From Phlebiopsis flavidoalba (taxonomy: Eukaryota > Basidiomycota > Agaricomycetes > Polyporales > Phanerochaetaceae): a stretch of DNA of 64,000 nt. The notes under the pieces are model-generated. The model was not told the DNA's origin. It did no database searches and worked only from the letters and a program-made list of their open reading frames with translations. The position numbers and the translations under genes were made by a program. The DNA lies in contig JAOCPU010000032.1 of the NCBI GenBank assembly GCA_035772785.1, forward strand, positions 124,001 to 188,000, written 5' to 3'. Numbering within the stretch: the first letter of the stretch is position 1; each line of letters opens with the position of its first letter. This document shows positions 47,797 through 60,631 of this stretch, one piece after another.

Positions 47797-49601
47797 TCAT
47801 ACTTTCACTAGCGTAGAATGCAATAATTTGAGGATGCGGTGGTTGGAAAGATGCGTTATGGACATACCTCCTTTGACACACCCGATGCTTTGTTTCGATG
47901 AGAGTGACAGCGTCTCTATGTCTACATGCATTCCCATTGTCTCGGGAACGGTATCATTGGAGGTTTCCCGCATATACGCGTCGTCGCCATCCAGGTCCTC
48001 GTAGCCCTCGGGGGACCCTTCAAGTGGCTCCCCAATGTTGCCCAAGAAGCTCGTGTTTGTGACCACCGGAGCGGCGAAACTCTGGTTCTGAAAAGTTGTA
48101 TTGTGAGTCGCTCGGGTTGACTGTTTCGCCTTCAGTAGATGTGGAAATTGAGCGCAGGTTGATCATAAATCTGTTTATCAATACGGGCGGCTTTTGTGGA
48201 TGAAGATACGGGTTTTGCGTATATACTAGCCAGAGGAAATATCTTACCAGGCCTGTGGCGAGAAATGATATAGTTTTCTGAATGGCACCTTAGCTCGGAT
48301 CCGAGAATATCCAGAGATAAGGCTCATAACATACCGTAAAAACAGGGTTTATTTGATCAAAGCATAAGGAAATGTTGACCACAAGTAATGCGCTGTTGGG
48401 CGTGAGCACATATTGTAATCTAAGCAATGGAGATGAAGCTCACCCCCAAAATACCACGTTCCTGTAGACAAAAGTTATCAATATAAGCAAGGGCGTTTCG
48501 CGAGTAATTTGGCTCCCGCACCGTCCCTAATAAGACACGTCGTAACAGGGGACGTCAAATGAGCTTTTTAGAACTGTAATACTCTTGGAACGTTTTCCTC
48601 CAGGTAACGCCAAGGACCAAAATATATCAGATGTGAGCACACACGTGCGAACAGCGTAAGTCCCTAGAATATTGATCAAACATGTGCTAATAAAAACGAG
48701 TATGACTGGAGTTCTTACATCTAAATGCGCACAAGTGTGAGTATGAATAAAGTAGTTTAGAATGCGTTAGGACTATTTTGCTTACATGTTAAGAATGCGA
48801 GTGGTCGAATATTTATCGTGTACCAGATTGCATCTTCCACCTTGACAGACGATTCTCTCGTGCACATATTGGTACTTGAAGTGAGCTAATAGATTGGAAT
48901 CTGTTTTCATGGGAAAAATATTCCACATACCGCTAGATTTATCCCCAAGGTCGATGCAAGGAGCAACAACACAACTCCAAATATCAGCCTACTGCGACCT
49001 GAAACTGCATAAGCTCGGAGAGCAGAAAACACTCAACAAGCCGTCAGCGAAGAATTACTCGAAAGTGTTGAACATACGAGCAACGATAAGAGCACTGAGG
49101 ATTGGTGAGTGTTCTGCTAAAAGGTCCAAGTACAACAGCCCTAGATCATCATTAGTCTTCGATTGATAGAGGAGCTGTCGATGAGCGTACACCTAAAAGC
49201 CTTAATAACTTCCGACAAGTTAATCCCTTGAAGCCTACTTACCTGTGGCTCAGATGGAAATAGATTCAATAGGTTGAGAGTGAGTAAGGCTATCCATCTA
49301 TTCGCGAGGAAGATGATAGAAGATAAGGTCCACGGTCGTTGCCAGACGGTATGAACTTCGTCTCCTATGGTTATGATGAAGTCGAATATACCGAGTACTA
49401 ACCATTACACCGCGAAGATACTTATGAGGCTTGTAAAGCAAAAGAAGCAATGCCACATACCTGGATTGCTATTTCCATGTAAGAGATCTTGAAACCCTAA
49501 TCGCCAGAGCTGTCAGTCCGTGCTCAAGTTGACGTCGATGAAGCAAAGCACATACTCTTCCCAAAGCAAAAGCCTCGACCTGCGAGTCTAATAGTAGCCA
49601 T
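47797..49601 (-). CDS. DUF6533 multi-pass membrane protein, copy 3
   Basis: Start ATG (49601-49599) aligns with that of copy 4 and begins MATI. Exons then give FKISYMEIAIQ with a GT donor, GIFDFIITIGDEVHTVWQRP with WTLSSIIFLANRWIALL (about 49400-49290), and a fully intact helix exon VFSALRAYAVSGRSRLIFGV plus LLLLASTLGINLA (about 49035-48935). A VTWRKTFQEYYSSKK segment near 48610-48560 and PPVLINRFMINLRSISTSTE (about 48185-48120) follow. An extra T near 48076-48082 shifts the frame before TSFLGNIGEPLEGSPEGYED (48055-47995). The last frame stops at 47797. The DNA is visibly AT-richer than the housekeeping genes. It forms a tandem pair with copy 4. Confidence 0.85.
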
Positions 49602-50590
49602 TCTGGGTGTGAGTTTAGAATGATAAAAAGTACTATCTTGCCTCCTGGGCCACGAGCTGGATGGTTGCAAATGAACCGCCGCCCTCTATCATGTAGCTTA
49701 CCACAATGGTTCATATAAATAAGCCATGAACAACGCCACAACCTAATCCATCATACACCAACAGTTCAGGAGCATGAAGGCGATAGAATAAGGTCAGATA
49801 CTATGTGATGGATTCTCATGCGATGCCATGGCACATGTCCGCCCCACTCACCATAATTGTCTCCGTCCCTGAAACCATGAGCCAGTCTTCAGTACGGGTT
49901 CAAGTACGCACTCTTGATGATTCTAGTCTGTGGCATGTATCAATTTCGTAAATGGCACCACTTAGGCATATGACGGAATGGAGCTGCATCACCAACACCA
50001 GCATCATGCTGCATGCATCTGGTTGGGCTCTAAAATCTGCCCTCTCACCTACGATATCGATGTGCTCTGGGGGACCAATCCGGCGGTGCCTCGTTGCTGC
50101 GCTACAGTGGCTCGTCGTGTCCATCCCTGTAACCAGAGGAACGATGCATAACCAATTGATGAGCATAGGTGACTGGAAGTCAAAATTAATAACAGCGTTC
50201 GTTGTTCATTCAGCGAGATAGTCCTTCACTACAATGCTTTCGAGGATACTCGCAGACAACTTATGTAAGACGTGTCAACGGATTCACATAACTCAACTTC
50301 ATTGATTCGGCGGGGCGTACCGTCAGGGCATTACTGTCAAAAGGTGATGGGAGGCCAATAATATACACGCCTAGCATGATGCTAGTAGAGGGCGAGACAT
50401 GTGAAGGTACAGTACCGCGCTGGCTCCAGGCACGTCGCGGCTTCCCCGAGTCGCACGGCAAATGCCGGATATCCGGAAACGGCAACCACAGTAGTCAATT
50501 ATTCTCATCAATATTCAAAGCGGCATGCCCCGTTCAAACAAACTGTCTAGTTGATACATGTAGAATAAACAGAAAGCAACCGTCCTGAAA
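49602..50590 (-). pseudogene. truncated DUF6533 relic between copies 3 and 4
   Basis: Minus-strand SIMLGVYIIGLPSPFDSNAL (about 50400-50320) parallels SVMLVVYIVGLLTPFDNNLL of copy 5 (about 53945-53890), and the DNA aligns over about 200 bp. The relic then joins DNA (50180-50080) that matches 53300-53200, so the equivalent of the copy-5 C-terminal exon (53621-53740) is missing. No 5' exons are present. It is therefore a duplicated and internally deleted copy. Confidence 0.6.
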
Positions 50591-50737
50591 CGCAATCAAA
50601 ATTCACGTTAAGATATAGATGTTTATACAAGCGGGATCCCAGAAATCCCAGCTCTCCGGGATGACAATGCTTCAAGAGGCTGGCTACGCTTATATACTTA
50701 CTTACACTGGGTTCATTAGCAGTGCGCGATTGTAACA

Positions 50738-52544
50738 TTAGTGTGTGTCAAATAAGCGGTATGCTACAGACATACCTGCTTCGCCACAATCAACGCTTGG
50801 TCTCGATGAGAGTGAAGACGTCTCCAGATCCACGCGCACTTCCATGGCCTCGGATACGGTCCTTGTGAGGACCTCCCGTGTATACAAGCTGTCGTCTTCT
50901 AAGTCTTCATCGTTTTCGGGGAACTCTCCAAGCGTCTTCCCCAATATTGCCCCAAGAAGCTCGTGTTTGGGGCCACCCCCGGTGCGCCAAACTCTGGCTC
51001 CGAGAAGTCCGACTGGTCGATCGAGCCGGTCGGCTTCCCTTCAGCAGATGTAGTGATTGAGCGCAAGTTTATCATGAATCTGTTGATCAATACGGGTGGC
51101 TAATGCGAGTTTATGTGAGTCCTCCCTCGCCTGCAGGCGTAAGGGCTTACCATGCCGGTGGCGAGAAACCGATATCGTTTGCTGGAACATTGCTGCATGA
51201 GTTCGAAGATCGAAACACCTGGGAGTAAAACATAACGTACCGTAAAACTGGAGTTGACCTGATCGAAAAAATAACAACATGTTGATTGTTAGCAATGCGC
51301 TATAAAAGCGTGAGGGCATGTTGCCCAAAAAGGTTTAAGATATAACTCACGCAAAATACCAGGTTTTTCCTACGTAAAGAAAACATCAGCAAAGCATTCC
51401 TGTTACAAGCAATGACAAGAAGGATTTCGCACCATCTCTGATCAGACATGTTGCGATAGGAGACGCCGATCTGAAAAAACCGGCTTTTCGAGCGCTATAA
51501 TACTCTTGAAATGTCTTCCTCCAGGTGACAGCAAGAAACTATAACATCAGAGGTGAGAACACTCGAAACGGACAACATAGTACACTTCCTATTATCTCAA
51601 TCATTGGATCTTCAATCATAAAGCGAATAATGACTCAAACTCTTACATCTAAATGCGCAAGAGCGTGAGTATAAGAATTGAACATCTGGAGATGCGGCAT
51701 GCCTGAAGTGGTTTGCTCACATGTTAATGATGCGAGTGTCCCAGTATTTATCGTCCACTAGGTGACAATTCTCCATCATGACAGACGAATTTTTCGTGCA
51801 CGTATTGATACTGTGGATGAATCAGCAGCAAATTTCACGATGGTCGCATCTCACAAACCGCTAGAGCCATTCCTAAAGTTGATGCAAGGAGTAATACAAC
51901 TACAAAAATTATTTTCTTGCGGCCGGAAATTGCGTAGACTCGAAGAGCAGAAAACACTAATCAAACTGTCAGCGAGATAGCGAAGAATTGCTAGAAGACG
52001 ATGAACATACAAGCAACAATCAAAGCGCTGATGACGTTAAGTGTTCTAATAAACGGCACGATCACAACGTCTCTGAACTATCGTCAATTTCAGTCCGATA
52101 GAGAAGCTGAAGATAAACGTACAGCTGAAAGGCTTCAATGTCTTGAGGCAACTTTGATGCTTTTTTGGACCGCTCACCTGTGGTGCCAATGGCGTTACAT
52201 TCAATACGTTGAGAGCGAGCAAGGTTATCCATCTATTTGCGAGGAAGATAATGGAAGACAAGGTCCACGGCCGCTGCCATACGGTCCGAACTTCGTCTTC
52301 AATGGTTATCACAAAGTCGAATATGCCGAGCACTGGATATTATACCAGAAACATGTCATCAACATTTGTGAAGAAAGAGCGACGTTACCACTGACCTGCG
52401 ATTGCCACATTCATATAAAAGTCCTGCACTCTAATCGCAGAATAGATATGCTGGTGTCAGCCTTGTTCACGTCTCAATACATAAACAGTTATGACGTACT
52501 CCTCCCAAAGTAGAGCCTCGACCTGCGGACTGATAGTGGCCATC
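50738..52544 (-). CDS. DUF6533 multi-pass membrane protein, copy 4
   Basis: Start ATG (52544-52542) reads MATISPQVEALLWEEY. Exons follow in the same order as copy 3: VQDFYMNVAIA with a GT donor, GIFDFVITIEDEVRTVWQRP with WTLSSIIFLANRWITLLALN (52330-52220), and VFSALRVYAISGRKKIIFVV plus LLLASTLGMALA (about 51955-51860, intact). Then come CHLVDDKYWDTRIINM (about 51770-51720), VTWRKTFQEYYSARKAGFFR with TCLIRDG (about 51535-51435), and the tail INRFMINLRSITTSAEGKPT (51087-51030). A shift separates this from the acidic ENDEDLEDDSLYTRE stretch, and the frame stops at 50738. It is about 70 percent identical in DNA to copy 3 by eye over several exons. Confidence 0.86.
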
Positions 52545-53620
52545 CCGCCTGCGAGAAAGGTGCGAAAATACTGGCCTGCCTCCTGGGCTACGAAAACGAA
52601 ATGGATCGACGCAAAAGGACCACCCTACACATGCCATATCGATGGCCCATAAATAAGCAAGAGAGAGCGCCGCCGCCCATTAGCATCATCTCACCATGCA
52701 CCGACACTTCAGGGACATGAAGGTGATCGATACCGTCCCGGTCGCTCAGATACTATGTGATGTGTTCTCATGCCGTGACATTGCGTATGTACGCATCACT
52801 CACCGTATATATCGTCGTCCCTGCGCCTGTGAGCCGGTATCCAGTACGGGTTCAAGCGCATTTATGCAATAATATGGTTCCTGCATGTATCCAGCTCGGG
52901 AATTGAATATAAGCACCTGTTGGGGTGGAGTTACACCTTCAGTCCTTATATTAATCTCTCCTAACCCCATACATACTATACGAGTATCGGTCGTATTAGA
53001 AGCCGCGAGCGATCTGCAGGTCGATCGCTATCACCATTCATGTACGGTCAAAGATCCGCTGTGTATCATCACCGGGTCCCCACGCTATTCCCTTGGCGTT
53101 GATAAGTTTCTTAAAGCCGTGGTCAGCTGAACTACTGATCAGCATCATGAAAGGAGTTTGTACCTCCATCCTCACCCCAGGCAGTGAATTCCGGGACCGA
53201 CTGGACAATGTCTCGTCGCTGTGCTACAGTGACTTGTCGTGTTCATCACTGCAGCCAGATGAACAATTCGTATGATGAGTGCCATCACCATGGCGATAGC
53301 ACTTTTGATTTTCCCGCGTTTCTCCTAGCTAGCGCAACGTACTGAGGTATTCATCGTCACGAGGGGGCGTTCTGTTTCCAGCCGTCTCAGCTCTCATTTG
53401 ACACAATCATGGTCTCGAATTTGCGAAAGTGCCCATACGCGATGCAGAGTTAATGGTCATTTTTCGTCCAGCTGTTGGGTAGATATTGACACGACCCACA
53501 AAATTAGACAACCTCTCTATCGTCAAGTTCTCGTGGATAATCTCTTTCCCCCATCTGCTCATACCGGTCACGCTCCGAAGCGTCCATAAGGGTTCACGGG
53601 TGGTACCCATCCTATGCGCG
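52545..53620. other. duplicated intergenic DNA
   Basis: Non-coding DNA between copies 5 and 4. The part at about 52550-53300 aligns with 49610-50180, so it belongs to the tandem unit. Short frames here show no independent domain. Confidence 0.5.
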
Positions 53621-54900
53621 CTAGCTATTATGGGAAACGAAATTTGAATTGCGCGAAGGATGAAAGGACGAGGGACTGTCTTTGGGCGACATGGAAACGG
53701 TGCGAAGGTTGATCATAACACGGTTGATGAGTATCGGTGGCTGTGTATCAGATTCAGTAACAATGTTCGTTGCTCAGCTGTCGAAGTAAAGACCGTTACC
53801 AGTATGCTTTCGAGCATCCCTGCAGATGACTTGAGATGTGTCAGCGTCTTTACGTAATTCAATTGACTTGCTGAGCGCACCGTCAAAAGATTATTGTCAA
53901 AAGGTGTTAGAAGCCCGACGATGTATACGACGAGCATGACGCTGAATGACTTCAGCTCAAGCAAGAGCATTCAAAAATGCACACCTACAGGAAATACCAA
54001 GTTCCTAAGCGGTGAGTTAGTTAGCATCAAAAATTGAGGCACGGCATGTGATCCACACCGTTTATGAATAAAGACGACGCCAGAGGCGGAGTCGATTCGC
54101 TCTTCCTAGTTACCCAATAATCCCGGAACGTCTTACTCATGTTATCGCGAGTGTGAGAATCTCTGCGAGTATGACGCAGGCATGAGATCCGTAAATCACT
54201 AGCAGAGCATCAGCATGGTTTAGACGTGGGAATATTTACTACACACTTCTGCAAATTGAAGTTGAAGGTCAGATAAGTTTCTATAGTATTGTAATATGCA
54301 CTCACATGTCTCCGACAATGACTGAAGAATAAGGGTTGGGGCTGATACTGCACGAGTCCTGATCGCAAACAATCGGGTACTGGGTATACATGTACTGATA
54401 TCGCGTACATGAGATGGATGTTGTCTAACGGGTGTGTGGGAAGAGCTTACCGCAATCTTGATAGCCATAGTCGATTGACCAAGATGAGGAGTAAGGCGAA
54501 CAGAACCCAGTTTTTACCTGCCGTTCCGTACACTCGTAACGCGGAGAAAACCTGACCAAGGATTAGCTCACTGCCACACGAAAATTAAGAGTGGTACACT
54601 TACGTGCTACTTTTGAAATGCACTAATCACGGTGAATACTCTCAGCGCCGTCATCGAAGGAAGACTAGATTAAGTGTGCGATTAAGCTGCGTCAGCGAAG
54701 ATAACAGTCGTACTAACAACTGTCATAGGAGCATAAGTCACAGTGTCGCGCTGGAGAAGGGGAAGAAGAAGGACGTACATATGACTGCGAAGGTATATTG
54801 CTCAAGATGTTCAGTAGAAGCAGACCGATCCATCGAGTCGAGAGCAGAAGAACAGATGCGAGAGTCCATGGCTGACGCCAGACCAGCTCGACCTCATCCC
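53621..54900 (-). pseudogene. DUF6533 copy 5, degraded
   Basis: Recognisable parts on the minus strand are VFSALRVYGTAGKNWVLFAL (about 54565-54505), SVMLVVYIVGLLTPFDNNLL (about 53945-53890), a GMLESILVTVFTSTAEQ segment (about 53825-53775) and PPILINRVMINLRTVSMSPK (about 53742-53683), ending VSHNS at stop 53623-53621. The diagnostic YEY/VITxxDEV exon and its neighbours are not identifiable upstream. An ATG near 54869 (MDSRICSSALDS) is a possible start. Either a pseudogene or a very damaged sequence. Confidence 0.55.
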
Positions 54901-56548
54901 CGAAAGTGATTAAATACTCATATAAACGCCATAACTTTGTTTAACGAGCCAGAGCCATGAGATAGTAGTAAGTTAAGAGTGCATCGGTACGTACTAGGAA
55001 AAGTATGCGACGCATATGCAAGCTCGGTACTGCAGCCAGCAGATAACCGTCAGTCTCACACATAGAGCTGAGATTGTAGAAACACTAACTTAAACCAGTA
55101 CCTAGCCAGCGAGTCCATTCCGCTCGCAGAATGACAAGGTAGATAGAAGGTGAGAAAAGGTGCCACCGGGGCTGAGGAAAAATTGCGCATCCTCGCCCGC
55201 GGTTTTTAAGTGTACGATGAAAGCTTGTGACTGGTTGTAAGGAACGCAGTCCCGACTGCTATCACCGGTGATAGATATCTGATTTTTTTGGCGACGTTTT
55301 CGCAAGTTCGCCAGTAAGCTTTCTTCGAGCGCATGGCTTTTATCAACATCTTTTAATCGTGAGCAATTCCGCCGATTCAGTATCAAAGAAATTCGCATGA
55401 ACAGCGCCACGCTACACTCTTATAGCATACGGTGTTCCACCAGGAGCAGGGAACCTTGATGACGGAAACCGAACGGTGTCTGGGCTTCTCCTTTCGACGT
55501 TCAATTCGGTTCATACGATACAACCTACTGATGTTTCTCGTCCACAGTAAGCAGTCTGAGAATAAAACTTGCCTAATACGATGGACCGTGATCATCTTTG
55601 CATCGACCTGTTAACCGGGTTGGCGAGTTCGCAACAGACGTAGTAGGAGTCAACTCACATTATCCATCATGTCTTCCTAAGATCGAGCAATAACCTCAAT
55701 CCCGTCCTGTTACAGTGAGCATGATACTCGGACCGACAAGTCGTTCGCGTCGTGCCAAGACAAAACACCGTCGTCACGCGGGGCCCCGAGTGACCAATTG
55801 AGTAGCCACCGTGGGGTTGTGAAGTTCTGAGCGTGAAAGGCTTTGAAGAACGTATGCGAAACCTGCACCAGGGGATGAACGACCATCGTTCGAGCCTGAT
55901 CAAGACACGAGAGAGGTAAAGGAGGGTAAAGGACCCAGGAATGCCCTGATTGCACCTAACCTTGAGAACTGCTGCTGATGACGTCATCCGGCTGGCGACG
56001 CCCGACGGGAATTGCCGAATCCATGGCTCGGCCGCTCCGACCACTGCCCGCGTGGAGGAGACCTCTTTTTTGCCGTCGTTTCACTCTCGCTCTAAATATC
56101 AAACCAATTACTATGCAGCATTGCAAAGTTGAACGTTGAGGCCGGGCAATACTCATATGCCCTAGAGGATTGGTTGGCATTGGAGCATGGTACCCTGGTG
56201 ACGGTACGATTCCTCTATACTGCCTACGAAAATTCATGAAGAATTCTGCCCACAATATCGTTTTGTCTCTGGTATGACAGGATTGTTTTCGATACATGTT
56301 TAGGCAACCTCCTAATCCTCAACATCAGCATAGCATGAGAGCTAGTAACCATGAGATTGGGTTAGGAGCTCCGCTGGCAACGTCAGACTCGGCTTTGTGG
56401 CGCATGGGGTCGTGCAGTGGAAATACCAGCGCGACCGGGCTTCTACTCGTCTGATGGGATCAGGTGTCGTATCATTCCCCGGACGCTGGCTTGGCTGGAG
56501 GATCCACCTATGACCTAACGTGAGCAACCGCCCAGCAACCACACCGAC
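54901..56548. other. no supported gene
   Basis: About 1.65 kb. Minus-strand frames at 55102-55410, 55667-56044 and 55956-56297 are open for 100-125 codons but match nothing I recognise. Some may be further DUF6533 debris. Confidence 0.4.
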
Positions 56549-56555
56549 TTATATT
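56549..56555 (+). promoter_or_regulatory. TATA-like element upstream of the SMP-C2 gene
   Basis: TTATATT lies 114 bp before ATG 56669, followed by a CT-rich leader. Confidence 0.3.
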
Positions 56556-56668
56556 CTCCCTCCTTCAACACCGCACGGACGCCACACGACCCCCATTGTT
56601 GCCGACAACGTATGTTCTCTGTGCTCTCATATCTTGCTCCTCGCTGACAATTTTCAGACCGCAACGCT

Positions 56669-59600
56669 ATGGCTCATAAACTAGAAGAGCCTTACTCGGG
56701 CAAGAACCCGGTACCCGACAAATTGCTACGAAATTGACCGCACTAATCAAGCCCTGAACATGCGACTGGAAGCCAAGGCCGCGCAGCTGCAAGATCAGAG
56801 CAGCCGACAAGACGAAAAGCAGACGGAGAAGAGGGCGTCGAGGCTAGCAAAAGGATATGTAATGCACGTCGTTGACCCCGTAACCGGAGAGGAGATGGAC
56901 ATTCAAGAATGCGGATGAGGATCCAGATACTCGGAAATCGAGGGGAAAATGTGTTGGAAACAGATTATCCTCCTCCAGGTGCGTTCAGTCATTCGGAATC
57001 ACTCTAGCGAGAAACTAAGTCGAGTCGCAGACTGGAGAGAACACCGAAGACGAGTGATATCTGAAGTCATACGACCGTCGGTATTCGTTATCATCGGAGC
57101 GTATACAGCAACATTCATTCTCACCCATCTCCTTTCCAACTCGTGGATTATGACTTCATTATCGCTCGTCCTGCCCTCCATGGTCGCCTACGTGATGGTA
57201 TTCCGGATACAACGCATATCACGACTGGATTTCGATGACCGCGTGTGGCACGCAGAACGTATGCGCGGTCTGCGTGCCGGCTCAGACGAAGACGGCGACG
57301 GCCAAGTCAACGCTGAGGAAAGGACGAAAGAGAGTGCAGAATGGGCGAACGCAGTCTTGCGAGGTGTCTGGCCGATAATGAACCCAGATTTGTGAGTTCT
57401 CATAATTCACTTGTGTGATGTCCTTTCACTCAACAAATCATGCCAGGTTCGGCTCGATGATTGATCTCCTTGAAGACATCATGCAAGCATCTGTACCTAA
57501 ATTCATCGTACGCATATAGTCACATCTAAATGCACCGAAGCTCAACTGTCAATATAGGACTCAGTCCGCATCGCAGATATGGCATTTGGGTCCACTGCAG
57601 CGCGTATAACTTCTGTCCGCTCATTACCCGACTCGCAGTCACGCGACCAGGTGAACGAAGAGGACGAGCCGGACCAGAGTCCAGACGAGAAAGAGGACCT
57701 CGATGAGCAGCATGTCAATCTCGAGGTCGGTTTCGCGTATCGAGGAGCACCAACCGGATCTTCAGCCAAAAGCAAAGCCAAGAACTTGCATTTGTTGGTA
57801 GAATTCTTTCTGGGCATACAGGGATGGTATGGGCTGAGAATACGTACGTCATACCCGTTGCATATAATTTTCCAAAAACTAACAATGGTGGTAGCTGTTT
57901 GGGTCGAAGTCACAGGAATCATAGGCATGGCCCGTGCTCGTCTACAGCTTATCTCAGACCCACCCTTGTACGCTCGTCCACAACTCTTTTTTGTTTATGA
58001 CTCACTAATCACATCGCCAGTGTGAAAACAACCATGGTATCCCTCATGGGCCTCCCTCGCGTGACCATTTCGGTCACCGCCCTCAGCCGCGCCCTCCCGA
58101 ACGTCATGAACCTGCCTTTCATTTCTGGTTTCATCTCGAGCTCCATCGACACAGCCGTCGCCGAATACGTCGCGCCTAAGAGCCTCACGATCGACCTACA
58201 ACGCCTCATCAGCGGAGATGATATCAAGAAGGACACTGACGCCATTGGTGTGCTCGTCGTGCACATCCACCGGGCGAAAGGCGTGCGTGTCATGGACGCC
58301 GATGGTTCTTCAGGTACGTGTATGCCCTTTGCAGTGTGCGAGGGAGGTTGAATGGAGCGTCGTGTTCAGCAGACCCGTACGTGACGATGACGTACTCGAA
58401 GTTGGGCAAACCCCTCTACTCGACGAGAATCATCAAGGGTGATTTGCAACCCCGTCTTCGAGGAGACGGCAGTCGCCCTCGTGGATGTCAACACAATTCG
58501 ATTGCGCGAGAAGCTGAGCTTCCAGCTCTGGGACTCGGATCGTATGAGTGTTGTGAGTTTGTGCACTCCTTTCACGATACTGTATCTCATGGTCATGACC
58601 AGGACGATCTTCTTGGTATCGTCGAAGAAGACATCATCCCTCTCATTCGCAACCCAGGAAAGCCGCATCGCCGCATTGCGCACCTCACCGACCCTCACTC
58701 CTCACATACTCCCGGGACGCTCGAGTACACCATCGGCTACTACGCCAAGCGCCCACCCACGACCTCACTCAAGAGCAACGGGCAGGACCCCGGGATCCCC
58801 AAAGACCTGCAGGACAAGCCCGAGTTCCAGAACGCGAAGGAAATCGTGATGAACGAATCTCGAGAGCCGCCGTGCTTGTTTACCCCGCCCGACCCGAACT
58901 GGCCGAGTGGGATCGTGAGCGTGCAAGTGCATGAGATTAGCGGGTTGGGTGTGAAGAAGGAGGGGCGGGAGACGAATGTGATCAAGAGCAAGATGTCGCG
59001 TGAGGGGCAGAAGGGGCAGGATGAGGATGCGCAGGATGTCGAGGAGGCGGATGGGGGCTGCCGTCGAGTTATTGCACGATGTGAGTTTGATTGATAGTTA
59101 ACACTCGTGGCACGGCTAACGTGCTTTTGCAGATCGTTGAACGACGAGCTTGTATATCAGACGCGAGTCAAGCCTATCACCAGTACCCCGATATTCAATG
59201 CGGGGACTGAGAGGTTTGTCAAGGATTGGCGGACAGGACATGTCGCAGTCACTGTCAAAGACTCGAGGATGAGAGAGAAGGACGCAATCCTTGGCGTCGT
59301 TATGATCAAGGTACGATTTTTTGTCATCTTTTTACGCCAGTTGCTCATAAATGTCAGCTGTCTGAGCTACTCGTCAATGGCTCACAGCTCACGCGCCTCT
59401 ATTCCATCGAGGAAGGCCTGGGTTACGGCCGCATTCGCATTTCAGTCCTCTTCCGTCCCGTCGAAGCCAAACTCGCACCCAACCTCCTCGGCTTCGACAC
59501 TGGCACGCTTGAGATCCGTGACCTCTCCGCACAACTCACATCCGACCTCCCCCTCGACCTCGCGAAATGCGAGGTACGCCTGAAGACAACTAAAAAGCCG

Positions 59601-60631
59601 GTGCAGACGAAAAGGTCTCACGCAAGAAGAACGCACGCGCGCTCGATGATGGCAGCGTACAATGGGCCTCGGACGACGAGAACCTTACTCGCGTGCCCGT
59701 GCGGACACGCTACGGCGCGCGCGCTGCTGTTCTCCTTCAAGGACCCGTCTATGCTCGCCAAAGGCCGTGCAGCGCGCAAGGCACTTGCGATACTCTGGCT
59801 GCGCGAGCTCTCTGACGGCAAAGAGCGAGACATAGAGGTGCCACTGTGGAACGCGCCGAATGGGGATTACTCGCGTCTGAAGATGAACTACAGTCCACCA
59901 GATGGGAACCTCGACGCGTGGGACGACGACAAGGAAAAGGTGCGCCGCGTCGGGAACGTGCGTGTGCGTGTTGTGTTCCGGCCTGGCATCTCAGACCTGC
60001 ACCACGACCTATTGAACGGTGGTGGAAGCGGGAGGAAGGAGGCATGGGAGGCGTATCAGAGGGAAGTGGACGGTGGCCTGCGGGACTCTGTTGGGAGAGG
60101 TTGGAGGCGAGGAGCGAAATCCGGATAGGAGACCTGAGGACCTCGCGGAGACAAGAAGGCACAGCGGAGATACATCATCCCTCGATCGTCAGCTCGTCAG
60201 CGCCGTCTACGCCATGCGATCACTTCGAGCACGATGGTCCGCACGACGACGGCCAAACCGTCCGATCCAGCCCCCCATTCTTCGTCGTCTGGCTACGCCG
60301 ACGCCACAACGCCCGCGTGAACACCGTCGTCTCTGCGGAAGCCGTCGAAGACGAGAGTATAGAACGCCACCAAAATGATATCGGCGACACCACCTCTGAT
60401 TCTGACGAACTCGATAACGACGACGATGGCGGTAGGCAAGGCCCCATTGGCAAATTCAAAAGAGTGGCGCCAGCACGAAAAGGAGTTGCACAGGCAGCAT
60501 CGCGGGGTGATGCAAGCCAAGCCCGCGAGGACGGCCGAGTGGATCAAGGACAACATGGAGAAGGTGTACATCACATCAAGGATCGTTTTTGCGATGAAAA
60601 CTCGGAACCCGGCGTCGAGACCGAGGTCTAA
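56669..60631 (+). CDS. Mug190/tricalbin-like SMP and C2 domain protein
   Basis: Members of this group tether the ER to the plasma membrane and move lipids. ATG 56669 reads MAHKLEEPYSGKNPVP. A coiled, charged N-terminus (AQLQDQSSRQDEKQTEKR) precedes two membrane segments, SVFVIIGAYTATFILTHLL and TSLSLVLPSMVAYVMVF (57084-57213). The SMP domain follows: ESAEWANAVLRGVWPIMNPD (57331-57393), FGSMIDLLEDIMQASVPKFI, DSVRIADMAFGSTAARITSV (57558-57617), then VKTTMVSLMGLPRVTISVTA (58021-58080). The first C2 domain begins IGVLVVHIHRAKGVRVMDAD (58242-58300), and a second, degenerate one begins GIVSVQVHEISGLGVKKEG (58911-58970). Further blocks give TRVKPITSTPIFNAGTERF and LYSIEEGLGYGRIRISVLFR. Long clean frames (300 and 261 codons) occur at the 3' end, ending EPGVETEV at 60631. 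Several shifts and introns remain. Confidence 0.86.

Larger units (their letters stand above)
47797..54000. repeat. tandem duplication of a roughly 3-kb DUF6533 unit
   Basis: Unit A (47797-50590: copy 3 plus relic) and unit B (50738-about 54000: copy 4 plus copy 5) align in the same order and orientation, including non-coding DNA upstream of each start (49600-49780 versus 52550-52700). Unit A is shorter owing to the internal deletion described for the relic. Confidence 0.7.
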
